DNA from: Aplysia californica
Taxonomy: Eukaryota > Mollusca > Gastropoda > Aplysiida > Aplysiidae
Direction of reading: 5' to 3'
DNA: 64,000 nucleotides
NCBI RefSeq assembly: GCF_000002075.1
Contig: NW_004797367.1
Coordinates: forward strand, 821,688 to 885,687
The translations under genes were made by a program, and so were the position numbers. Under the pieces are notes generated by a model. That model did no database searches. It saw only the letters and a list, made by a program, of their open reading frames with translations, and was not told the origin of the DNA. Position 1 is the stretch's first letter; each line of letters starts with the position of its first letter. This document shows, one piece after another, positions 26,001-37,699 of this stretch.

Positions 26001-26948
26001 GGCTGTTGTAAAAGTCGGCTCTTCCAGGCTCATATCAAACTGTCATATTTTTTACACTTAAAGTATGGTTGAAATTGTCCAAGACAGCCACTCACTGTTG
26101 AGGAGAAAATTGGTTGTCTTTGACAGGTGGACATCTCCGACAGGGTCATAATACTACAGAACGAAATGCAAAAGAGGAAGAGGGAAGTGGTCATTGATAC
26201 AGGTGATGGTCTTCAACAGGTGGCCATTAGAGCAGGTTGGAGTATACGTTTTTTACCAGCAGAACGGTCGCCTTAAGCCAGTAATTTCTCCTACATGTTG
26301 ATCGCACAGTACAATTCATTACAATCAAACTGATCGTGTACAATGCAAAACCACAAAGACTGTTTGTTTGTTTGTATATTTGAGTAAAAAGGTGCACAAC
26401 GACACAATAATATATGTCACTTATTGCAGGGAAAGAGTAAGAAAAACTCACAGATACACAGAAACAACAGGGGGGGGAGGATGGGAAGTACCAGTTTTTC
26501 CCTCCAACCACTCGCTTTGATTCCCTACGATTTTGTTTTTTGAGACAAAATGGAGGGGAGAAAGAGCAAATCCCTCACAATCAGCCCAAAAATCACCCAC
26601 AACACCTACAAACTGTGCAGTACATAGAGAAGAGGGTACAAACAAAAATCCTCAGTTTTTTTGACCCCTGCGAAAACGTGAGTGTGGAGACTTAAAAATT
26701 TACAAGTTAGACTAATACATCTTGTATCAAGACCATCTGATGTAAAGTGCAGTCTGACATGCATAAAAGGATTAAAATATAAATAAACATATAAACAGGA
26801 ATGCATTATGACAAACATTAAAAACAATCACACACCCTTCGGGCAAAGTCCCAACAATACTAGGAAGCCAGATTTTCATGTAATATATCCAGAAAATCTC
26901 CACTTCCAGTAAACGCGCACACTCACGCACACCCACACACACACCCAA

Positions 26949-27013
<65 letters not shown>

Positions 27014-29330
27014 GCCAGGTGAATCCTCACCGAGCAAACTCAATGTGCCGAGACGGGGCAAAGTACTGGGCCAGGGACAGGAAGGTGTGGCTGAACGTCT
27101 GGCAGAAGCCGCACCAGTGGGCGTACACCAACACCACCACGTCCTGGTACAAGGAGAGAAATATGAGAAACATGTTTGATGATATTAATAATATTAATAA
27201 AAATATTACTATTAACAATAATAATAAAAATGATAACAATAATAATAATAATAGTAGTAATAATTACAGTAACAATGATCATTATTATAAACTGTACTTA
27301 TACGGTGCATTTCCACCCCTAAAAAAGGGTTAATGCGCTTTACAATGATACAAGGAACACAAGCACCATACGGTTCAAATAGCAATATTTTTTCTGTCTC
27401 TCTTCCTCTCTCTTCCTTCTCTTTCTCTGGTATGGTATGGTATGGTATGGTTGGTACAGTATAGTACAGTACGGTATGGTATGGTATGGTTGGTACAGTA
27501 TAGTATAGTACAGTACGGTATGGTATGGTATGGTATGGTATGGTATGGTATGGTATGGTATGGTATGGTATGGTAAAGTACGGTAAGGTTGGTATGGTAT
27601 GGTATGGTATGGTACGGTATAGTACAGTACGTTATGATATTTTAGTATGGTATGGTATGGTATGGTATGGTATGGTATGGTATGGTATGGTATGATACGG
27701 TATGGTATGGTATGGTATGGTTGGTACGGTATAGTACAGTACGTTATGGTATGGTATGATGTGTTGCACAGTACAATATGATTGAACACAGTATACTACA
27801 ATACTGAATTGTATGGAATGGAGTACATTTTTTCTTTGTTTCAATGCATTTCAACTATTATCAAGGCAACACCAATGTAATATCCATCTCCGACCATCAA
27901 TAACGCACATGGCTTACCATGTCCTCGCGATGTACAGCCCTGGTGAAGCTATGAGCGTCTAGCTCCTTGATACAGGCTCTGCCGCCCTCCGCAGAGCAAT
28001 AAGTCTGAGGGAAACTGTGGCTCTGACGTACTCGCTCCAGCTGACCTTTCTCAAACTTGAGGATGAAAGACACTGTAGGAAAAGGGAAAAATCTAGAAAT
28101 GAACACATATAATTTAACTTTCTTGGCTATTCATTCACTTGTTTTAGTTTGTTTAGTATTATTAAGAATCCTACAGCACTTGCAAACAAAAATAGGTCGC
28201 ATAAGTGGCGAAATATTAAAGGTGTTACTACTACCAGAGATATTATATATATAGAAAAGAAGGACGAGAGATAAGGATAATAGATGTTTGATATGAATGA
28301 AGGAGCATACCAGACCAGAGCAACCGCCAGCCACCCACAATTTATTCACTTTTACATGAATTACATTAAGTAACCAAGTCCTCAACTTTACTTGGCCAGC
28401 TAGACACATTTAAAGGTACTTTTTTTTGGTCTATTCTCTTTTCCCAGAAATACGCAAACCTTGAGTAAAGAAGCACATCAACACAATTTCAGTCATTTAG
28501 TGCATGGAGAGAGTAAGTTGATAGAAAAGAACAACAGTGGGGAAAAATAAATAGGACTTACCAATAGCACCCTCCAACCATTCGATGTAACAAACAGCAA
28601 AGTCTTAAATACTTGGCCAGATATACAGCTGCCAAGATTTCAATTTCTTTTTCTTCATTTTCCTCTGCTACATTTCAGTTTGTTCATTTTAGTGTTTTAC
28701 CGCACTTGCAATACAATAGTCATATAAGTGCCGAAGATTAGAGGTGTTACAAGAGAGTAACAAACACAAAAAAGGATGAGAGATCATGAAGATACATGTT
28801 GGATAGGAAAGAAGGAGCAAACAACACCAGAGCACCCCCAACCATCCACTCATGAAACCCCCAAGACAAAGCTAAAAGGCTTCCACCTCAATACTCACTG
28901 GCATTGCTAATAGTTATGTTTTCTTGCATAGCATAATGTTCTTCATTCTGAGGAAAATAAAAATAAGAGAGAGAGAGATAGTTTTGAATCACATAAGTTT
29001 TATAAAACATAAAAGCTACCATCTTTGGAAAGGCTGACAGTTCCCACCAATGAATAAATGAAAAATACTAGCACTCAAACAGAGCTAGGTCACTGATCAG
29101 CTTAATTTATGTTTTCTAACCAACATCTTTTCTTTGAGAGAGAAAAAAATAGTAACTAACAGCTCACTTACACATACACAAATACAAAAATTCTAATAGA
29201 TAATAAAATAAAATAAGATAGTACACAAATAACACACACACACTAAAAAAAACTCTCACTCCTTCAAAAGACTACCAGTAAAAGTTATCTATTAAAAAAA
29301 AAGATACAAAAGCACGCACGCAAGTGCACA

Positions 29331-29398
<68 letters not shown>

Positions 29399-32300
29399 AT
29401 TTTCACTGAAACAATTTTTTTAAAAACTAATTATAATGTAATCAGAAACAAAACAAAATGCAAAATCTTAGCAAATACTCACTTGTTTATCAAACAAAAC
29501 AGTTGCCGAGGTCTGGTAAGGCCATGATATATTTACAGACAGGCGATCAGAGAACATCCAATGATTCTGAGAGTCAATAGAGTAGAAACTTAATGACCTA
29601 TTGCTGGAACAACCAATCTCCGAGAACTGTTTGGCTCCTGAAAAAGTCCCAGAAGTCCCAAGTTGGAATCCGCCACTTTGAACGGTCAAGTGGTCGACCA
29701 AACTTTGCTGCTTCTCCAGAATGAGACGTTCACACAAACGACGCGGAAGCCGTTCTAGATGGTCCCGTATATACCTGTCTGTCGGTCTACGATTGGAGGA
29801 CGGATCACCTTCATGGGAGGAAAAATGGGAAAACCCTGACTCTTGAAAACCGAAGGACGCTTTCGTCCCATCATCAGCAAGACGGTGGTGTCCTCTTGAA
29901 GGATTTTGACTGGTCCAGTCCGCGCGAGCGCGACAACATATACTGCACTTGTGAGACCACTCGTACGACAGGAGAACGTGCTGACAATCAGAAGGAAGAC
30001 TGCAGTTGGCAAATGTGGACTGGAATGTCGGGAGCAGGCTGCACACCTTGTCGTCATGGCAACATACACTGCACACTCTGTTCCCACGCTGAAAACAGTT
30101 TCAAAATAAAAACGTTTTGTTTATGTAAGTAAAGACAAATTATATTAACCCCCAAAAAAATAGTCACTTAGAACAAGAATAAAGAAAGACAGGCAAAAAC
30201 GACAGAGGGAACGAAAAACAAAATAGGTAACCGTGTAATTATTCACAAAGGAGAGCAAAAAGTGTCAAAACAAAACCTACAAAAGAACCGGAGGCACTTT
30301 CCAACAACCTGCAGGAACTAACGTTAGACAACATCAACACTGTAATAAAAAGAAAGAACAAAACACACAAATCCTCCCTCAACAATAATCACAAAATAAA
30401 AAGCATAAAATTTCGCCACAAAAATTGTCAGCAAAAGTCGGATTTTATGAATGCTAATTGCACTGTTCAATTTCCCATTTTTTTTAAAACAGGCAACTGG
30501 TCCAGGCCAGGAAAGATATGCTGAGCTCTGTCGTCATTTTAAAAAATGCAGTACAGGCACTCTTAACAATTTTACAGGAGAACCAAAACGCTGCATGTTG
30601 TTACCATTAAAACACCATTTGCTTTAACGATAACATGGAAGTTATTAAAAAAACTGTATTCTTAAGAATATTGACTTGGAATGTTTGCAAAGAATTTGTT
30701 GGGTTTCTTTGATAACGATATTCAGATTTTTTGGCTTACTGTAAAATCGTAACCATTAAAAACTATGTGTTCGTCCAAAATTTGAATTCTAATTTATTCA
30801 AAAAGTAGTCATAGTTTCACTTTTATTTTTTCACACAAGTAGTGTAACTGATCAGGCTATCAATATGGCAAAAATTAAAAAATTGGCATCAAAAATGAAA
30901 AAACGGGTTTTGTCAGCGGACGGCAGCATTAGAGCTGGTTCGACTGCACTTCTCAGCCCCATCTCACCTTCAAAGACTGAGCGATGGCAGAGATGCAGCA
31001 CTTGCTTGCCTGGCCGCGCGCCGCGTGGGTCCGGCGTAGCTTCTCACAGGTAGCCGCGACCTGTTGGTATCTGACAGCATCCTGTCTCAGCACGCGAGCC
31101 CAGGCGGAGTACATGGCGCTCCACCGCGGCCTCAGCATGCACTGGCGGAAGTGGAGGGCAACCGTCTTCAGCTGTTGGGGGGAGTACATACAAACTATAT
31201 CTTTACATTTGTTCACACATATAGCTATTGATGACAGTTTATACAAACTAATTAAATTTGTTCACAAACACAGGTGTTGGGGATAGTACATACAAACTGT
31301 ATATTTACATGTGTTGACAAATACAGCTGTTGATGGTAATACATGCAAACTTATATATTTAAATGTGTTCATAAAGAAAGCTGTTGGTAATAATACATAC
31401 AAACTATACATTCACATCTCTTCACAAATAAAACTGACGGCGATAGAACATAAAAACTTACATACAGTCGGGCACAGATAACTCAAACACGGTTGGGACT
31501 AACGAATGCATTCCGACACCTTTATACTTCAGGTAAACTGATTATAACGGAAAAAAATAAAGAGATATCAGTTAGGGAGTAGCAAATTGTACCAGCTATC
31601 CATCATTTTGAGTTTACCGTATTTGTGTTGTCCACGAACGACTATATTTACATTTGTTCACAAAAAAACCACAAAAAAACCCTTGTCTGTTCATCAGGGA
31701 CACAGAAGTGGAAGGCCACTGCCTTTAGCGGTAGGTCGTAGTATATACAAATTATATATTTATATTTGTTCACAAAGAAACGGTCTTCAGCTGCTGATCA
31801 AGGATATCTATCACGAATCAAAGTCAATGGAGAAAAAGGTAGAATTTTCACAGGAACCACACAATGAATGAAGTGCAAATGGGAGGTGAAAGGGGCTAGA
31901 GAGTAAATGACACCCCAAGACAACTGTGGATGATTTAATAATCTTGCATTGCACATTGTAAAGCAGAAAATACATATTACTGATAGATTTCTGCTTTCAA
32001 CTTCAAGGTAGAAAGTGTTAACTTGAATGCGCATTAAGGAAAGGAGGGGCCAACCTCAGACATACAAAGACAGAGAGGGAAAAACAAAACAATAGAAACT
32101 GTCTATTATTTCCACAGAAGATTATCATTACTTGTACATACAGAATTATTTATTTACATTAGTTTACAAAAAAATATCATCTATTAATAACTCATAAATC
32201 ACATTTCTTTTACATTTTATGTTTGCCACTAGTTTCCTGAAAGCATACAAAAAAAGAGCTGAAAACAAACAGTATCTAATCAGCACACCTCATGTTTTGT

Positions 32301-35300
32301 TATTTCACTATTTTCTTTATAACGTTTTAAAGTCAGTTCACCCGCAACTTGTCATTTGACAATTTATGAATCAGTTATTATTGTTGTTCAGAATTTGTTT
32401 CTTCCCAATTTATTTATCAACTCACGAATATTAACAGTTAATTCCAAAATCATCACTCTTACAACTCCTAAATTCTCAGGAGACGACACCTTATGTAGAG
32501 AAAAGCACACAGACGCAATATCATTGAGTAAGTGTTTGTACGTGAAAAAGCCCAACAGATAAGACAGAAACGACAGAGGGAAAGAAAAGGTTTAGAACTT
32601 ACCTTTGGCACCCTCTGATCACCCCACAGAAACCACAACTTTCCTTATAGCATATGCAAGCAGCTAGCAGATTTCTGACTAAACAACTGGGGCCCTTTGA
32701 GACAGCAAAGGGTTACCTTCTTCATAGAATACACATGAAGCACACTCCTTCCTGTTTAAACTAACCAGCTCTCACCACATGAAGTTCACGCTCGGCTTCA
32801 AACAATGGGTTCTCCGCATGGAACAGAATCAGTGCCGGCCCTTGCACCAAGTGATCGGCGAGCACGCGGCTCTTGAGACCCTCGGGAGAGAGCCGTGTCA
32901 CAGACAGCTACAAGACGAAAATATTGTCAGTGTCATTCCACAAGGGCGTAAGTCATTTTTTTTAAGTTTTGAGAAAATAAAAGGGGAAAAAAAGCGTCAA
33001 ATCAGAAACATGACTTTGACATGATAGATTTTTAAAAAAATAAGATTCAAATAAATTCTCAAAGGAAAAATAAGATGGCAAAAGAGGCAGAGGTGGACCA
33101 CGAACAACTACTAGTACTAAGAGAATTTAAGAAGACAGGTGACAGGAAAAAGCCGAAATAATAGGGGCTCTTTTTCTTGAGAGCATCTGAGCAGAGCAAT
33201 GAGTAGCAAACCATGATTACTATATTTTTTCCCGACCCGGCACTTGAAAGTAAAGACAAAAAAAAAGCCACTGTATAAGATCACTAAAGCCTACCTGTCC
33301 TTTGTTCCTGAGAGCCCAGGTGACAAGGTTGGAGCTGGTGACGTTATTCCTCAGGGGGTAAACCTGGACACAGATTTCAAAGACAGATATTGAACCATAG
33401 CACAGGGTAAATCACTAATGTAACCATCTCATGTCAACAGGTTTACTGGTATGTTTGAGAAAAAGAATGAAATTGAAATAATAATGGTAATTTACTTCAC
33501 ATAGAAAAGAAATAGAAAGAGCAGCACATAACATCCAAACAACAACCCTCACCCCCACCTCACACCCCATATTTTGAGTATTAGGTAAATCAGAGCGATA
33601 TGAGGAACATTTAACCAGGAACAGATAAGAAGAATGACATCATGAAGCAGGAACGGAAGAGACAGACCACACGAAATTCCCAATCACTCACACAAAAAGT
33701 TGAAAATTTTGGGATTTCCCTTAATGGGTCATCTTTGTGTTCTTTTTTTTTGTTTCTGTCAATAATGAAGCTGTCTTTCTACCCCATCAACACAGTTTAC
33801 ATCATATATAAGAGGCTGAACAATATCCTGCTTGTCAGAGTCAACCCAGGCTGAAACGGATACAATATCCTAACAGATTGGTCCACATACTCCACAAAAA
33901 TTCTCCCTAGGCAGGAATCTAGCTCAGGTCTTCTACATGCGAGAGTGAAGCACCTAAATATTATACCACTGGCATCAGTTTCATCTTGTTTGCTGACTTA
34001 TTTGTTTGTTTGAATAAAGTGAAGCACATCAATGCAACTAGAGTAATTCTGTGCATCCTCTAACCACTCACAAATGAGACTAGGCTGCAGAGCAACAACA
34101 AGAACAAAGTGAAACACGATCTCAGACCTTGAAATCTCACCAAAGAGTTATTGAATAACCGGAGCAGGATAATGTCTTCCTCTCGGAACAAGTTCACACC
34201 GGAGGCCAACTTAGCTTGAGTCATCACGGCAAACCGGACAGGTTGGATGGGGTCTGAGGACATTAGCAAAACCAAGCTTGGAAGATAAAAAAAATAAAAT
34301 ATGAATCAAGAGAGATCAGATCTGAATAGAGCGTGGGAATACACTTTCATTCTTGAGAATAAAATTATATGACCATGCTGGCTGTATTTGGCCAAAATAG
34401 CTTATGGTGAATGCTCTCACTTACGGCTGCTTTTATAATACATGAAATAGTCAGCGTTGGAGAGGCCAAAATGGAACAGGAAGATTTGACAACCTGCATG
34501 GTCCTGCCAAACCCATATCAAGCTAGATTATAAGACTATAAGCAGATTGACTGCTCAGTGTAAGACTCTGCTATACACCATTTTGAGGTGCATCCTGAGG
34601 AGAACGAGGAGCAAACAAATAAACATGGTTTTCTCACTCATATTAGTAATAACGTATCTATTTTTCGAAGATTCAAGAATTTAGAATAAAAGAAAAACAA
34701 AAATTAAAGAATGGAATGCAATTTTGTAGTTATGGGAAAGATTTTATTTGAATACAAATCCATAATCAACTCAAACAGTGGCTCACCTCTCTCAATAGTT
34801 CTCATAGCAGCATAGTAAAATTGTCTGTAGCTGTTCTCTTGAGAATGTGATGACAGATTAAAAAACCCAAGGACGACATTCTGTGAAGAGAAACATAAAA
34901 GTCGACATTGTCTTTCACAAAGACAAAACAACAATTGTGGTTTCAACATTTGTTTATGCATGCAACACACAACTCAAGGGGCGCATTGTATAAGGAAAAG
35001 TCTCATTTTCCAACATTCCCAGGAACAGATGAAGTATACAAGAAACAAAAATGAGAAACTGTCTTAAAGATTTTTTTAAACTCCTTCCTTGAATACCCAA
35101 ATCCCAAAGTACTCATTCCCTCTAACTATTGTGAGCGTATATAAACAACATTTTACTCTGAACAGAATGAAATAATTAACAGACACCACTTCTGAACTTA
35201 CTTTTCGTAAGAGTTTTACGGCACTTGCAACACAATATGGTCATATAAGTGCCGAAGAATAGATGTGCTACAAGAGAGTAACATACACAAAAAAGAAGGA

Positions 35301-37563
35301 GGAGAGATAAGGAAGATAGATGTTTGATAGGAAACAAGGAGCAATTTGAATGCCAGCAAAAACTAAAGACAAACACTCACATGGTCACAGCCATTGTAAC
35401 TTTTCCCACACAAAAATAAAGGAAAGAAATATGGCTGGCAACAGAAACGAAGACAATGTGTAGCAAAAGGAACAATGAATCCACAAAGAGCTCACCTCAT
35501 GTTTAGCGACCATTTCCTCTGACTGCGGCAATGAGTGCACCAAGGTCACAGGGTACAAAAGATTCTCCACAAACCTGATCAGATGCTCTGACCTCATCAC
35601 TCCTGTTGACAAACAAACAGAATAGATATTCAACGGGGGGGGCTCTCGTGGCCTTGAGGTGAACGTGTTCCCCTCTCATTCAAAGGTCCCGGGTTCGAAT
35701 CCGGTTAGCGACAGAAAAAAAATGTTCTTCTTTCATCTTCTTTCCTGCTCTCTAGCAATATCCTGTCGTCTGCTTTCGTCATCACTTTCCACCCCCACCT
35801 CAGAACCTCCTTTACCCCCTCCTCTAGGCTCCTGACTCTTTCTGCATCCTTCTCACTGCTTCTCCTTGGCTCCTTCTTACTGCTGTCTTTCAGCCACACC
35901 CCTGATCTTCTGGTAGGAAAGATCTACACCTAGCATTCTTGGACATGGGCGAAAAATCTCAGATGTCGCGCGCGCAAGTTGCGCACGTTAAAGATCCCTT
36001 AGTGGTCCAAAATCGATAAAAGTAGGTTTCGGCCGCCACCCGCACAAAATTCAAAATTTCCTACGACTGAAAGAGTTAAGTGTGCCAGCGCACTCATATG
36101 ACCATATGCAGTTGCGAGTGTTGTAAAACACTTATTAAAATATTTTTAAAAAGATATTCAAGATGTGTTATAATTATAATACGTGAAATCATGTAACACA
36201 ATATTCAAAACGCTTGTTACATTGCAGTCTATGATCAGGGGTATGACAACAGCCAGGTTTGAGAAAGATAAGCACATGTGTAAACATAATAACGGCCACT
36301 TGGAAAAGTGAAAAAGTATGACAGATTCACAAGAAATAAAAGAGGGAAAGAAAAGAAGTAGACCCTACCAGTGGCCTCCCCCAACCACCTGCATTTTCCC
36401 AGGACCTGATACGGACAGAGGCAACACTGACAAGAAATAGAACAAACACTCCACGCCCCAAAACATATGGTGATGCAGCAGTTCAAATAAGACATACAAT
36501 TACTCACAAAACTCCATCCATCTGCTACATTACCGCTGAACATGTGTGAGAAGTGCTGACACATACATTTTGGCCAAAATTCAACACGAGGGTCAAATTT
36601 GTAGATTTTCTATTGAAGCGATATTCTTTAAGCATAACATGCCTTTTATTATTTCATACTTTAATAAATTGTAAAAACTTCACCTACTAGCATGATGTAT
36701 ATATATTTCCAATAGACTCGAATCAGAGAGGTAACTCATTTTGTCAGCACACTTCACATTTTCAACTCAAAGAGTCAACTGAGTGTAATCATATAAGGAC
36801 CCTCGCGCATTCAAACACAAAAACAGCAGAGATGAATTCATAAATTAGATGTATTCGTACCTGAGTACCTATAACCATCCAGCTTTGTGTGGTATACCAT
36901 AACCACAGGAAACATGAGAAACTTGTACCTTTTGCGGCAGTCACCCTCCGGCCACCAGCAATTCACAGCAGCAAATGAAACCTAAAGAAATAAAAATGTT
37001 TCCAATACAGACATCAAGAACAACTGCTTCACTGCATTATATCAACATTACATTAACTTCACTACCCTGGCCCAAAACAGTCTGTGGGCTTTTACAACAA
37101 AGCCATTATTAAGCAGCCCTGACAATGGAAGGGTTGTATGTATAATATATATACATCATGTATTTAATTACAGAATAAGTACTGACAGCACTCCTGATAT
37201 TGATGCCTGTCAGGGGGTTAAAAATGTATCAAGCCAATTCACTGCAAGTTAACAAGTTCATATAAAAAATCCTTGATCTAGACCTGACCACCAATTTGGG
37301 TAAGTTTTTGTGTGTTTGAGTAAAGAGAAGCACACAGAGTAGACACAACGACAGTCATTTAATGCAGAGAAGAGGTGGGACCAAAAACACAGATTATAAA
37401 AAGAAAAAAAGTGAAGGACTGGGTTATTAGAAAAGAGAAAAAAACAGAGAAAGAGAAGAGACAGGGAGCAAGGCAGGTGAAAGAGAGCGAGAGAAAGGAG
37501 AGAAGAGAGAGATAGAGGGAGGGAGGGAGGGAGGGAGGGAGAGAGAGAGACAGAGAAAGAGAG

Positions 37564-37611
<48 letters not shown>

Positions 37612-37631
37612 GGAGACAAAGAGAGAGAGAG

Positions 37632-37699
<68 letters not shown>

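Noticed and set aside
27340-27789. 149-residue frame of IPYHT repeats
   Set aside because: It is the GGTAT pentanucleotide array translated; it lies in a TXNDC11 intron.
31460-31620. Tigger/pogo-like inverted end (CAGTCGGGCACAGATAACTC)
   Set aside because: Only one end resembles such elements; no matching partner or transposase piece was found.
35692-35702. Perfect pol III B box suggesting a tRNA gene
   Set aside because: No acceptor stem or complete cloverleaf was seen; the sequence continues into a SINE body.
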